A DNA stretch of 64,000 bases from Phytophthora sp. 'mugwort' (GCA_033558025.1 JAUCEF010000001.1:3720001-3784000); one strand, 5' to 3'; positions 1-11,923 are shown, counted from the first letter of the stretch. Notes: a model not told the origin generated them from the sequence alone. Translations and numbers: made by a program.

Positions 1-1233
1 TCAGAGGGCTTGGCCGACTGATCACGGTAGTTGAGGGCGAGGATACGATCCCGACTTGGCCCTTCGGCCAGGCTGTTGGAGATATAACGAAATGGTGGCA
101 TAGTAAGCAGAGATCGGCGTCTGTAGGTGTTGAGTGCCGTGACGTAGCTCCGGCTGACGCCGGCTAAGGACGGCGGGCGCGCTCGTATTAACCATGTTGA
201 AGTGAATAACGTCGTGTAGGATGATTGGCTGTTATTTTCGGCCAATCCGATGTCATTGTAAAAATACTTTTTACACAGCGTAAGAAGTCGAGATGGCCGA
301 ACCAACCGTTTTGGCGCGCTGACGATCGCTCCAGTATCCTCATTCCTGCTTCACGCGCGCATTAACCAGGAGTTCAGAGTTGAGCAGGATCTGCTATCGC
401 TGACACGGCGCGTGCATTGCTGTATTGTTTCTCCATTTATCTCGAAAGCCAGTGACGATATTGCACCAACGGACCAATTCATGTCGATTGCAACTTTTTC
501 GGGTACCAGCTGAGGCTTCGCAACACAACTTCTGGATGTTTAGAGACGCGCTTGTCTTGCCCTAGTGCATGTGCGAGTACGTTTGTGTATAGTAGTAGAG
601 AGGACTTACATGTCGAATTGATGGCGGGTTGGTGGTTCTGCTGATGCTTTTCAAACAAGCGTATGTCTGACTTGTATGAGGACAACCGTTTTTACTGAAG
701 GAAACGCCAGCCCAGTCTTATCTAAATTCGGTCTTCGCATCTTCATAGCTTCAACTATTAGTCGTCTTTTTCTTTTACGACCAGTTTTCATTCATTAGCA
801 GCAAGTTTAAAGATGCCGGGATCGAGTGATGATCGTTTATCTGGTTTACGGACCTCGCACTCGTGAGAGCTGACGAAACACAAACATTAAGACTACGATG
901 ATCTGACGAATCCCATAACTACAATATCTGCTGGTACTGTATCTGTACACGGTGAGGGGTTTCCTTCTAAAGCTGTTGTCAATGGCACTAGTGGTCTGAG
1001 CGTGAAGTCTTACACTTCAGTATCCTCTAACTCGCACTACTGGTCTCAGCGTGAAGTCTTAGTACTGTGTTAGTGCTTACTGCTATTACACAATGAGTGC
1101 TAAAAAGACTCCATGCTGAGACCGTCATTACATTAGTGATTGAATCGCCTCGCTGTTTGACACGTGCAACTTGCATTTCGTACTTAGTGGGTGACAACCG
1201 CTCATTATCGGATTTTGGATCGCTGTTTTGACA
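1..1233. other. Upstream region without a recognisable gene
   Basis: No coding stretch in either strand gives a recognisable protein here; the longest open frames are under 70 codons. The last part must hold the promoter of the ATPase gene that starts at 1234. The only structure I see is the short direct repeat annotated at 987-1061. Confidence 0.6.
987..1061. repeat. 26-bp direct repeat upstream of the ATPase gene
   Basis: Two copies of a 26-bp sequence lie at 987-1012 and 1036-1061 with two mismatches, sharing the core CAGCGTGAAGTCTTA or GAGCGTGAAGTCTTA. Part of the motif (TGCTGAGACC) recurs in opposite orientation near 1112. The repeat lies 170-250 bp before the start codon, so a regulatory role is possible but not shown. 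Confidence 0.55.
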
Positions 1234-4200
1234 ATGGGCGTGACGGTGGGCGTGGCGGACCCGGAGCTGACATCCGTGGCTTTATATACGCCGCTGCCAT
1301 GGCCTCTGCGGTTGGACTTGCTGCCATTCTTCTTTCTCTACATCACGGCTGTGTATCTGTACACACTGCGGCCCAAAGACGACGTAATCCCGTGGGTGTT
1401 CGGCGCCTTCAGCGTCTTCTGGCACGCACTGGCGCTGTTGAGCGCTGAATGGAGCGTGGACATGCGTTGCTGGATGAGTTGCGCGCGGCTGCCGGCTGTG
1501 GTGCAGGACGAGCGATTGATGATGCTGGCCAAGGTGGAGCCGGCACTCAGGATGTTGCCCAAGCAGCTCTGCGGGTGCCACCTAGCGCTCAAGTCAAAGG
1601 AGGAGAAGAACAAGACTAACGGCGCTGAGGTGCCGACGCTTTGGTTCTCGTTCCAGAACCTCAAATTCTGTCTGTATGAGGACGTGGAGACTATCAACCG
1701 GAGTGGCGAGACGCAGTTCCGGCGTCTGGATTTCCCGTCCAATGGCACACTCGAGTCGTATCTACAAAGTGAAGGTGTTAAGTCAATGGAAGAGTTCCAA
1801 CATGCCAGAGGAAAGTGGGGCAGGAACGACTTTGAGCTGCCCATGCCCAAGTTCGCGGAGCTGCTTAAGGAGCAGCTAGTGGCCCCGTTCTTCGTGTTCC
1901 AGTTCTTCTGCATGCTGCTCTGGTGTCTCGACGAGTACATGTACTACTCGCTGCTGACTCTGCTCATGCTCGTGATCTTCGAGTGCACTGTGGTCAAGCA
2001 GCGCCAGCAAAATATGGACACGCTGCTGCACATGCGGCGCGCCCCGCAGCCGTGTCTGGTCTTTCGTCTCGGTGAGTGGACTCAAGTTTCAAGCGACGAC
2101 CTGGTTCCGGGTGACATCTGCTCTGTTGGACACAAAGAGCGAGACACTGTTATCCCGTGCGACTTGCTGCTGCTTCGTGGAAACTGTGTGGTCAACGAGT
2201 CGATGCTCTCGGGTGAGTCTGTACCATTGCGCAAAGAGGCGATCGGGACTTCGATTGTGAATGATGCGGAGAAGCTGAAGAGCCTCGAGATTGACGACGG
2301 ATCTAGTATGAAGCACAAGAGACATGTGCTATACGGAGGCACCAAGGTTCTTCAGCACGCAACTCCAGCCTCAAAAGATATGCTGCGTGTCCGTGCTCCT
2401 CCTGATGGAGGTTGTGTTGGATTCGTGCTGAAAACGGGGTTTGGCACAACGCAAGGAAGCCTGATGCGCACCATTTTGTATTCTTCACAGCGCGTTACTG
2501 CAAACAACTCGGAGGCCATGCGGTTTATCGTTCTTCTTTTGAACTTTGCAGTGGCTGCGGCAGCGTTTGTGCTTGCGCAGGGAATTAACGACCCGACCCG
2601 CAACCAGTTTAAGCTCTTCCTTCACTGTGTTATGATCATCACATCAGTTGTCCCGCCAGAGCTCCCCATGGAGCTGTCATTGGCAGTCACGAACTCGCTG
2701 ATTGCGTTGACGAGAAGTAACATTTTTTGTACGGAGCCGTTTCGAATCCCTTTTGCTGGACGCATTGATGTTTGCTGCTTCGACAAGACTGGGACATTAA
2801 CCAGCGACGAGCTCAAGTTACATGGCGTAGCTGGTCTGGAAACCCATGTGGAGCCTGATAAGTACAGAGGGAAGCATCGCGGTGAGCTGGATATTATCGC
2901 ACCTGAGCAACTTCCTCTTGATACCGAGCTGGTACTTGCAGGATGCCAGTCGTTGGTCTTGCTCAATGGCCAGGTCGCGGGAGATCCGCTTGAAATGACG
3001 GCTGTTCGAAGCATTCACTGGTGTCTGACAAGCAATGAAGGCGGTGGGGAGGGATTACCAAGTGTTGAGCCATCCTTTTTCTCTGATCGTCGAGGCGAAA
3101 TCCAAGCTGTCGATATTCTTCACAGCTTCACCTTTTCCTCGGAGCTTAAGCGCATGACCACCATTGTGTGCGTGCGAAAAGCCGATAATGACGAGCAAGA
3201 CGAGCAGCGCGTGCTAACGAAAGGTGCACCCGAAGTACTCGAGTCGATCTTTACCAATAAGCCTTCGTACTATCGCCGTGTGTACCGTCATTATGCGTCG
3301 AAGGGATGCCGTGTCTTGGCATTGGGATTCCGCGTATTGCCTGGAGAGTGTTCCCCGGACGAGTTGCTGCGCAAGCCACGTGGTGAGCTGGAAAGTGGAT
3401 TGACGTTTGCAGGTTTTTTAATTCTTGATTGTCCGCTGAAAGATGACACGAAGCGAACTATTCGGGAGCTGGTTATTTCGAAGCACAAGGTTACTATGAT
3501 TACAGGAGATAACCCACTCACGGCATGCGATGTAGCCCGTCAAGTGGGGATCAATGCGGGGTATTCCAAGCAACCGTTGATCTTGACACCGAATACAGAG
3601 ACAGGAACCGTGGAGTGGAAGTCTATTGACGACGGATCACCTGATATTGACGAGGAAACTATCCCTTTCAACGTTGATGAAGTGAAAAAAATGCAGACTC
3701 AATACGATTTGTGTGTGACGGGGGAAGCCATGGCGACGCTCTACAAGCAGCAGGAGGACAAGTGCGACGACGACGGGGCTGCGTTGGAAGGCTTTCTTTT
3801 TGTCCTCGAGAAGATGTGCCTATGCATCACAGTGTTTGCTCGAATGTCGCCCCAGCAGAAGGAGCATCTCATCATGGCAATGAATCAGTGTGGTAAGACA
3901 ACAGCAATGTGTGGCGACGGCACTAACGATGTGGGTGCTTTAAAGCAAGCTCACATCGGCATCTCGATTGTGAACTCGTCGAGCTTCGAGAATACGCCTC
4001 ATGTGGTTGATTCCGGGAGAGGTGCTGGTAATACTGCAGGCCAGGACGGTCTTCGTCATCGACGGCAACTGGGGCGTCGGGAGCACTCGGCGGAAGAGCT
4101 GCAGCAATCCGTTTATGGCAGTGATGATGCTCAGATTGTGCGGTTGGGAGACGCTTCTATTGCATCACCGTTTACTTCAAAGAGCTCGAGTATCCGAGTG

Positions 4201-5049
4201 ATTAAGAAGTTGATCCGCCAGGGTCGATGCACACTGGTGACCACCATTCAGATGTACAAGATCCTAGGTATCAACTGTCTTATCACGGCGTATTATCTGA
4301 GTTCTCTCTTCGTTCACGGTGTGAAGAACGGTGATCAGCAGCTCACCATATCGGGGGTAAGTATTGTTTTTCTTCTTCTTCATGTTGTCTGAGTTAAAAG
4401 GCAGTTCTAATGTTGTATTATTATTTGTTGTATGCAGCTGTCGATCGCGATGTTCTTTTTCTTTTTGTCGCGAGCGAAACCTGCGCGCAAGCTCTCTCAC
4501 CAGCGTCCGCCGTCGGGGGTGTTCTGCATGTCTGTGATGGTGTCGATCTTTGGGCAATTTGTCATCCATTTGGCTTTTCTAGCTGCTGCTCTCCAAGTCG
4601 CCCAACCTTTCATCGAGCCGGGAGACCCAGCGATGCATCCGGATGGAAACTTCACCCCGAATGTGGTCAACAGTATCATGTTCCTCATGTCGTCGATCAT
4701 GCAAGTGAACACTTTCGTGGCTAACTACCGGGGACAACCGTTCATGGAAGGATTTTGGGATAATAAGCTGTTCTATCGCAGCGCGCTCTTTAACTACGCT
4801 GTGCTAGCCGTAGTTATTGCGGAGGTCTTCACACCGATCAACGCCCTACTCGAGTTGGTGGCAATGCCGAACGAAGAGGTACGGAGTATTTTAACTGGGT
4901 ACGTGATCGTATGAGGCAATGTTACTGACATCGTGATGGTTTCTGGGTTTCAGACGCAGCTCATAGTTGCAGCTCTTATGGCAGGTGACACAATCGTGAC
5001 GTTGGTGTTCGAGCATGCCGTCCAAATGATAGTTTTTGTATCGGCATGA
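1234..5049 (+). CDS. P5A-type cation-transporting ATPase (ATP13A1/SPF1 family)
   Basis: This encodes a P-type ATPase of the P5A group, which in yeast and animals sits in the endoplasmic reticulum membrane and extracts mis-targeted transmembrane helices. The first exon (1234-4356) is about 1040 codons. It holds the P5A membrane signature PPELPMELS near residue 474, the phosphorylation motif DKTGTLT with the aspartate near residue 517, LSGESVP of the actuator domain, KGAPE, TGDNPLTACDVARQVG and GDGTNDVGALKQ near residue 895. I place the start at ATG 1234; the frame is open a little further upstream only through a TTG. An intron at 4357-4437 (GTAAGT..CAG) leads to an exon carrying the last membrane helices, and a final short exon runs from 4954 to the TGA at 5047-5049. 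The donor of the last intron is uncertain: GTACGG near 4879 keeps the frame, GTACGT at 4899 does not. The stretch coding residues about 925-955, just before DASIASPFTSK, is unlike the family and could contain compensating frameshifts. Confidence 0.9.
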
Positions 5050-6269
5050 TCTAGACCAGCTGCAAGAATGATGAGAAATCCTGCAGAAAATTGGACTTTT
5101 AATTGTGCTAATTTGTTGAGGCATGGCTTTTGTATGAAAGGAAGAGCACAAAGCACTTTTTAGACAGTGTGTGGTAACCACAGCATAACATTGAGCTTGT
5201 AGCCACTGGCGACGCTCAGTTTGTGCTGAAGCCTGAAGGCTGTAGCAGGCATGCTATCTCTGAGCTGACATGCTGGACTGCTTCTGAGGAAGGCGGTTTG
5301 CAAAATGACTCATAGGAGGACTGAGTGCGAACTCGTTAGGAAGTTTACGTGGCACGCTTTCGTTGAGCTGCCAAGAATGGTTGACGAAGGCGTGCTTGGC
5401 GTAGCAACTGTTTCGGCAACAATGGGTCGCACCATTCGTGTAAATCTAAGGTATCATGTCGAATTGAGCCCATAGGCGTCACCCATTGAAAGGACAAAAC
5501 CTGTTTCTTGTACTTTACTGTACAAGGTACATATGATAATTCAATAGCCATATTGGTTATTAAATTATCATATTGTTCAATACTTAATATTTAATAATTA
5601 TAAATTGTTATTATTACAAAACATATACTTTCTCTGGTCAACCGTACTATGGCAATTTCAATATTATTAACATAGCAGACGAAGTAGATAGAGATTAGAG
5701 AGTAAGAGCCACATCATTTGGAAGCTCTCAAAGCAGTGTATGCTCTTACCATGCTAGCTTGCCCAAACGCGACCTACTTTGGAATGGTAAGAGAGCTATT
5801 CTGTGAAAGCTTCGAGGGGTCGCTAAGTTAGATATCGAATTCAGTCAGGTTCTAGCAATTATCCATTGCGCTTTTACACGAGATCTATTGTTAGTTTAGC
5901 AATTTGCTACTCACAGGAATAGCTTAAAAACGCGCAGAACGCCCGCAAATTAATGGCATACAATCGAGGTTTTATTCTCCGTTATTGCGATATCGCAGCA
6001 CATTACTAAGAGGGGAAGATTAAAATAATTCAATCATCGAGCAGTACGGAAGGTGACTATTTATGGTTGCAACTGCAACAAATTTGACCGAAAGCTGTGA
6101 TTGGCGTAAATGCCAGTAGCCTTCGGCAACTATACTTTCGTCTCCCGGATTGCTATCGGCGAGATGTCATGGCGCTCGTGAAACTTGCGAACGCGAGGTA
6201 GGCTGTAGCTATTGCCCCCCCCCCCCCCGCACGCAATAACCGTACCTAATACTTTCTGTAGTGTTAAAA
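5050..6269. other. Intergenic, partly AT-rich, no gene recognised
   Basis: Open frames here are short and unrecognisable. 5560-5660 is very AT-rich. An inverted repeat of 10 bp (CTCTTACCAT at 5743-5752, its complement at 5784-5793) could be the core of a small non-autonomous element. A run of 14 C residues lies at 6215-6228. Confidence 0.5.
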
Positions 6270-6274
6270 AGAGC

Positions 6275-6945
6275 ACTTATCTAATGCATGGTAGCTAACC
6301 CGTGCAAACGTGTTCTCTACAGCCGCGATCAGGTCGTCCGTGCCGAATGTGGGTGTCTTGTGGTGCAGCGGCTTCAACAACGAATTGAGGAACCCGAGGT
6401 CTAAAACGTTCATATCCTGCGAACATGACGGCTGCCTAATCATTTGGATATCCCAGCCGCCCTCCTGACCAGCCTCGATGTTGGCATCTTGTACACGTCA
6501 GCGTTGTCCTGCTGCACCTTATTGTGGTCGACTTTTTTCCTGCAAAATTCTAGTTTTTTATCCAGCAACATATTAGCAACATCAGTGTAAATGGCTTCAT
6601 TGACGCAACATCAAGCAACATCAAACTTCAACGCCGTCATTTCTCCCGAATTGCAAGGAACACCTTCTCACGCAGCGTCTGGGTATATAAAGCGCGTGTC
6701 ATGGAGACTTTATTTGCGATTTGAGCCATTTTTGCTCGTTTTTTTGGCGTTCGGCCACAGCCCCGCAGCCAAGAACATTACCTTTCCTATGTACCTTTTG
6801 TTTCGGCACGAGCGGTAGGGCAACTCTCTTCGTCTTTGGCTATGTAGTACTTGGCATTTGCCTTGTAGAGATTAAACCACTTCTCATCAAGATTTACGGT
6901 GTCATACATATGCTGTACACGAAACATTTTTTCTCCTAGCCAAAT
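6275..6945 (-). pseudogene. Mariner/Tc1-type transposase, catalytic half (broken)
   Basis: Read on the minus strand from 6927, the frame gives MYDTVNLDEKWFNLYKAN, which contains the first catalytic aspartate context (LDEKWF) of oomycete mariner transposases. After stops and frame changes the C-terminal part follows at about 6540-6280, with DIQMIRQPSCSQDMNVLDLG and ENTFARVSYHALD, matching the family's third-acid region (PxDxNxLDLGF). The reading frame is interrupted several times, so it cannot make a transposase. The matching N-terminal part lies about 1.4 kb away at 8340-8640, also on the minus strand, so the two are probably one element split by an insertion. Confidence 0.75.
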
Positions 6946-6949
6946 GGAA

Positions 6950-8339
6950 TAGCAAAAAGCAAATTATTGGTTCAACTGGATAGACTATCAATTATTGTAA
7001 ACAATTCAATAGTAGTGTGTATGTGGTGTAGCGGGATCGGTCAAAATATGATTAAGACCCGATCCGCTTACCAACTACGCCCAGACACCGACTAAAGGGG
7101 GGGGGTTCCCCGATGATCCGTGATCAGCTGAACTTGTTATCACCTTGTGTACCCGTCGGTGGGCTGGATCTGCTCTCTTGGGACTCCGAAGGATGCAGCG
7201 ATGAAAAGTCTTGAACGTCCTGGCGGGACCGGAGACGTGGAGTAGCGTGGAAGTCTTCGCTCTGCTGCCGTTATCGGTTCCGATCTGAGGTAGTTGACCT
7301 TCGATCGGGGGCCTGGACTTGATCCGAGGCCGAGGTTGCCGTGTGGCGTTGTTCCTTTCTTTCCCTTGAGTTGCTTGCCGCTTCCCTTAGCGGGATCTTG
7401 CGAGTTGAGAGTCGAAGCGGTCGTCGGCCAAGCACTGAATGCCGATCGGATGAGGTACGCGCTTGAGCTGAAGTTCGCTAGCGTGGGGGAGGGTCGGCCA
7501 ATATCCGATCCGATCCGATCCACTCACCACGACACTAGATCTGCTACCTTGGTCTGGTCGACACCTTGGGGGGCCAATGTAGTTCCCTTTCCACGGTATT
7601 TGAAAACAGCCTAAGTTGTCCAACGCAAATTCGAGTCTGATTGTTGCTTATCCTTTTCTGGTCCTATCTTCCCATCCTGATCCCTATCTCGTACTACCTG
7701 AATCTCCTGAACCTTGCCTTTTCAACCGCTCAACACGTACCGTCTTCACGCTTGCACATCCTCGATGATGATTGCTGATCAAATCTCGATCTGCCAGATC
7801 GCGGATGTCCGAACATGTATGTCGATCTGACAGATCGAGAATGTCGGAACCTGTATGCCAATCGGCAAATACCGATCGACCCGATCCGCTCAATCTCGAC
7901 CGCAAGACCGATCCGATCTGCCCGATCTCGGACAGCGGGGTGTAGGCCGACCTGTGGACGCCGGATCAGCCCGATCTGCCAACCCGCGGACCACAGATCC
8001 GCACGATCAGGGTCCGACCGAGGCCAAATGGGGTTAGATCCAGTCTGACCGATTCCGTCACCGCTCGCCAGTCCTGATCTCTTATACCCCCCTCGATCCG
8101 GGTTCCGAATATCCACTCGATCCTCGATCGGTCGGGTGATCACAGTGTAACAGATCTGTGTTGGGTGGTTGCCCGACCCTGGTCTCCTTCCTCGTCGTCG
8201 AAGCATCCACTTGCACCCCAGATTAAGTCGAACGTCGCCCCGCCTTTACCTCGTATCTTGATCCGGCTCGATTGCCCCCTCTTTTCAGAGCTGGGGCCGC
8301 CTTTCTCACCGATCTGGCCATTCCTTAGGGATCCGATAC
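6950..8339. other. GATC/GATCCG-rich segment inserted in a mariner element
   Basis: The segment is unusually rich in GATC, CGATC and GATCCG words, so frames on both strands read as biased arginine, aspartate, isoleucine and serine strings. It sits exactly where the mariner transposase is interrupted. Its left part holds TGTAGCGGGATCGG (7027) and its right part GTGTAACA (8147-8154), which resemble the ends of an oomycete LTR. A solo LTR or gypsy fragment is therefore possible, but I find no target duplication and no protein I recognise. Confidence 0.45.
7786..7857. repeat. 36-bp tandem repeat, two copies
   Basis: Copies at 7786-7821 and 7822-7857 differ at only a few positions. Each begins TCGATCTG and ends in TGTATG, and contains the palindrome-like CTGNCAGATCG. 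It lies inside the GATC-rich segment. Confidence 0.7.
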
Positions 8340-8640
8340 TTTTGGTTGACGCTTCTCCACATGTATCTATGTGGCGCTCGACGTGCGTCATCGATCACGA
8401 CAAACGTCGCACCTCGCGCACAGCAGACAGCGCCGGCTGGACACATGAGACCTTCCTGTGGATGACGCTGCGCTTCCAGTAGCGCAAAAGCGTCGTCTTG
8501 GAGATGCAGGTTGCAGCGGCAATTGAGCGCAAGCTCTGTCGCCAGCAGAAAGGGACATCACGAACCCTCTATACCACTTCGTCATCGGTGAGGCGGTGGG
8601 ACGGTGACGGGCGCTTCTGGCGGCCTCCCATCATCGCAGC
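8340..8640 (-). pseudogene. Mariner/Tc1-type transposase, N-terminal DNA-binding half (broken)
   Basis: On the minus strand one frame reads MMGGRQKRPSPSHRLTDDE, and after a frame change SLRSIAAATCISKTTLLRYW, a helix-turn-helix of the kind that opens mariner transposases, followed by THVERHIDT. The catalytic half continues at 6945 after the GATC-rich insert. It is frameshifted and not functional. Confidence 0.6.
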
Positions 8641-8949
8641 ACTATTGTGGCGGTGCAACCCGATGCCCGGTGCGGCCGTGACAATGCTGCCCCTAGGAAG
8701 GCAGCCCCGACTGACCAGTGAGCGAGGTGCAGGGCGACGGCCACCTTGATACGTGGCGAGAGGTTCTGCGGACTGGGGCGGCGGGGCATGCTGAGGCTGG
8801 CTGTCGTGTCTTGAGACGCTTGCGGTGAATAGAACTGTGAGAAGTGTGTCCGTGGTAACTCGGGTAGAAGTGATTAGCGACGGTGAAAAAACGCAAGCGA
8901 CGACTCTATCATGATTTCAAGAAGTGTAACGTTTGCGGAGCATGCTGTG

Positions 8950-10945
8950 ATCAAAAAGTCGAACAACCACGGGTGAACGTGTTATTGACATCCTGGACGG
9001 TGCGAATGCTAAAGAAATAGCGGAAGTACCAGGTACAGACTTCGAACCCCACACCCTACCCGACTGGACCACACAAAGAACCCACACAAAGCGACCACGA
9101 TGGCTCAACCCACTCTGTACCAACCCGATGTTCAAGTACACTAGGGAGAGACGGCAACAAACAGTTGATGGTGCGTCCGGTACGCAAGAGGTGCGGTGTG
9201 GTACGGTACGAAGGCGAATGTCCCAGTACTCAGCGTGGAAGTTCAACTTGGACGACTTTGAGAGCGAGTTCGAGTCCCTCTACTTTTTCAACGCCGAAGA
9301 AGACGACGGCCAGCGTTGCCGTGACATACGACCAAATTATGCGAAGCAAGTACAAAAACAAGTGTTGCGTACGATAGAAGCGGAAATGAAGTCGCTGGGA
9401 GCCCACTTCACCTGGAAGTTGGTAGATATGCCCTCCGGCAAGAAGGCTGTGGGGTGCAAGTGGGTATTTCGGATCAAGCGGAAACATCGTGAAGTTCAGG
9501 CTTATGGCTAAATGGTACAAGCAGTGTCCAGGTATCAACTACACCGAGATGTTTGCCCCAGTCGCTCGGAAGGAGTCGATAAACGCTTCATTGGCGGTGC
9601 AGCGGAAGAAGGTCTGGAGGCTGAAAATGTGGACGTGGATACGGGTTTCCTGTATGGCGATGTCAAAGAGGACATCTATATGGACCAGCCGGACGGTTTT
9701 GAAGATCAATTCAACCTCACCCGGAAGCGTTGCTTGAGAAAGCGCTTTGCGGCATGAAACAGCCGGTGTGTCAATAGAACAACAAGGTGATTTGACACCT
9801 GGAAGGCCATGGTTTCAAGCGCTCTGATGCAGATCCGTGGGTGTATGTGCGAAAGATGAGTACACAATCGTGGTTATTTATGTGGATTGAGCTACTTTTG
9901 CTAATACTTTTTATAATAAAAAGGTGAATTTAATAATAAAATAATTCATAACGATTTTTATTTAGATAAAAATTCGCTACGAATTATTTTTGTTATGAAT
10001 TATTATTATTATTATATTTAATTGGCAGAACGAAACACGACATCGAGAAGGTCAAACAAGCGCTGAAATCCGAGTTTAGCATTAAGGAAATGGGAGAGCT
10101 CAAGTATTGCCTCGACATTGAGATCCGCCCCAGACGTGAGTACAAAATCATCATGATGAACCAGCGCGCGCACATCAAGCGACTTCGGAGAAGTTTGGCG
10201 TGCAAAAGGATACGCATACGCCGGCTGACAGCAACTCGAGACTGGTCGAGGTATCGGACTAGGATGTGTGTGTGTCAAAGTACCCGGATCACGAGCTGGT
10301 GGATGCACTGATGTACGTGGCAACTTGCACACGGCCAGGCATTTTCACACGCAGTGGGTTAAGGGGTTAAGTGGCCAAGTTTTACGAGCGCCACAACAAG
10401 AGCCACTGGGCGGCGCCGAATCGCAACTTGAAGTATCTGTAGACGTCCAAAGAGTTTGTAATTGTGTTTAACTGTGGGGTCAAGGGAGAGCTTGTGTGCT
10501 TTGCGGACGCAAACTGGGTTGGCGACCTTGACACGCGATGCTCGACTACTGGCTACGTATTTTTTCTAACGGGCAGCGCAGTTTCGTGGAAGTCCAAGCG
10601 CAAAACCCACTGTGGCTACCTCAAGTACTGCAGCAAAGTACATGAGTCTCTACCGTGCGACTCAAGAAGCGGTGTGGATGCGACTACTGCTTAACAATAT
10701 GGGCTACACGGACCAAGCTGCTACAACAAGATGATCAAGGGTGCACTGGCCAGGACCCAGTGTATCTCACACGCATGAAGCATATCGACATCAAGTTCCA
10801 CTTTCTGCGTGAGAAGATTGAGTGCGCGGTTATCACTTTGGAGTACAAGCCAACCGATGAGGTGGTCGCTGATGGCATCACAAAGGCGCTAGCGCGTGAC
10901 AAGCATCGCAAGTTCGTCGTAGTACTCTGCATGGGAGCATGAGGA
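8950..10945 (+). pseudogene. Decayed Ty1/copia retrotransposon polymerase
   Basis: Pieces of a copia polyprotein appear in order on the plus strand in shifting frames. The reverse transcriptase start is WKLVDMPSGKKAVGCKWVFR (about 9414-9473), then LDVDTGFLYGDVKEDIYMDQ-like sequence near 9625-9690 (here with N for L), then MGELKYCLDIEIRP at 10090. RNase H follows with FADANWVGDLDTRCSTTGY at 10500-10560 and VADGITKALARDKHRKF near 10870-10915. Frameshifts and stops separate the blocks, and an AT-rich palindromic insert interrupts them at about 9885-10020. No LTRs were recognised on either side. The element is dead. Confidence 0.85.
9885..10020. repeat. AT-rich palindromic insert inside the copia remnant
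   Basis: AATAATTCATAAC at 9940-9952 is the exact reverse complement of 9992-10004, and between them ATTTTTAT and ATAAAAAT form an inner stem. The composition is nearly pure A/T, unlike the flanking copia sequence, and the insert breaks the copia frame. A small MITE-like element is the simplest reading. Confidence 0.6.
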
Positions 10946-11282
10946 AGCAAGCAATACGAACATTAACGACGGTATGGATAGTCATTCACGAATTCCTGGA
11001 TCAGATGCTTTCTATACTCAACTGGTTAATTCTCTGTACGCAAACCAGCAGGGGGTTCGAGTCCCGCTATGACCACAACTTTTGCATCTTCCCATTATAC
11101 ATATGGGATGTCTGCTGGGATCTAGAGAACTCATGGCAGCGAAGACAATAGAAGGAATAAGCTAGGAAGGTAGAGAACAATAACGACATCAATCCCACTC
11201 ATTTTTGGTTTCGCAACGTCGCCACGAAGCCTTCTTCATCGACTCACCCCGCACGTTCTTCCTCTCCTATCTATATTCCTCA
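10946..11282. other. Spacer between copia remnant and tRNA array
   Basis: No protein-coding gene is seen. It contains a tRNA-like sequence at about 11007-11075, annotated separately. The array-homologous sequence begins at about 11283. Confidence 0.5.
11007..11075 (+). pseudogene. tRNA-like sequence with a Pol III B box
   Basis: GGTTCGAGTCC matches the Pol III B-box consensus and sits in a T arm that pairs at four of five positions, followed by TATGACCA and a TTTT run at about 11081. The D-arm part (ACTCAACTGGTTA) is tRNA-like, but the 5' acceptor strand does not pair with the 3' strand and the anticodon stem is weak. It could be a tRNA pseudogene or the head of a SINE. Confidence 0.4.
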
Positions 11283-11514
11283 TCTCTGCAGTTTGGTGTT
11301 TGTAAATTTGTCCGAGGTACTGTAGGTTTCCGCGTTTGTTCTTTTGTGTATTTGAGGTGCTCTGTGGTTTTGGATGACAAAGTTATGAGGCAGGATTGCG
11401 TTGAGTGAGGTAAATGATGTGCGTGCGCGATCGATGTCGAATGTCTTGATGATGTGTGAGCGTTGAGTGTAATTGGTCGAGCTGTGTTTTTGGTTGGTTT
11501 GAGACATGTGATGT

Positions 11515-11586
11515 GCACCGTTGGTCTAATGGTTAGGATTCATCCCTTCCAAGGATGAGGTCGGGGTTCGATTCCCCGACGGCGCA
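11515..11586 (+). tRNA. tRNA-Gly(UCC), copy 1
   Basis: The 72-nt gene folds as a cloverleaf: acceptor GCACCGT with ACGGCGC, D arm GTC..GAT, anticodon stem CATCC/GGATG with loop CTTCCAA (anticodon UCC), T arm GGGGT/CCCGA region with loop TTCGATTC, and discriminator A. Position 3 (A) faces C70, a mismatch. A Pol III terminator (CTTTTA) starts three bases after the gene. This is the only complete gene left of the LINE. Confidence 0.95.
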
Positions 11587-11923
11587 ACTTTTAACAGCTG
11601 TTGTGGCACAAAGAACCACCTTTTGGTAACAGCGGGCTTCTATCCGCGTCTCGCTGCAGGTGGACGTACATCTCGGACCTTCTGACCACTCGGTCACCCC
11701 CTGGCTAACAGTGCAAAAGCAGAACTTTTAGGACGCTATTGCGTGCTCACATCCTTGCACATACAATTTGGATGTTCGAGGTAGGGCGAGAGAGCTGTCC
11801 GATGTGTATGGGCGGCCGCTGGTGAAAGTTTTGTAGACGGTTGTGAATATTTGCGGTGTTTTGTATTGGTTAGGGTTGCGGTTTAGCGGGTGTTGTTTTG
11901 GGCCAACATCGAATTTGTCTGTC

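Noticed and set aside
1338..1940. 200-codon minus-strand frame opposite the ATPase exon
   Set aside because: It is a shadow of the ATPase coding strand with no recognisable protein.
7730..8206. 158-codon minus-strand frame in the GATC-rich region
   Set aside because: The frame is open because of the repeated GATC/GATCCG words; residues are strongly biased and match no family.
11515..11586. Calling the array genes tRNA-Glu because of the GGTCTAATGGTTAGGATT start
   Set aside because: The D-arm resembles tRNA-Glu, but counting the anticodon stem CATCC/GGATG places UCC or CCC at positions 34-36, which is glycine.
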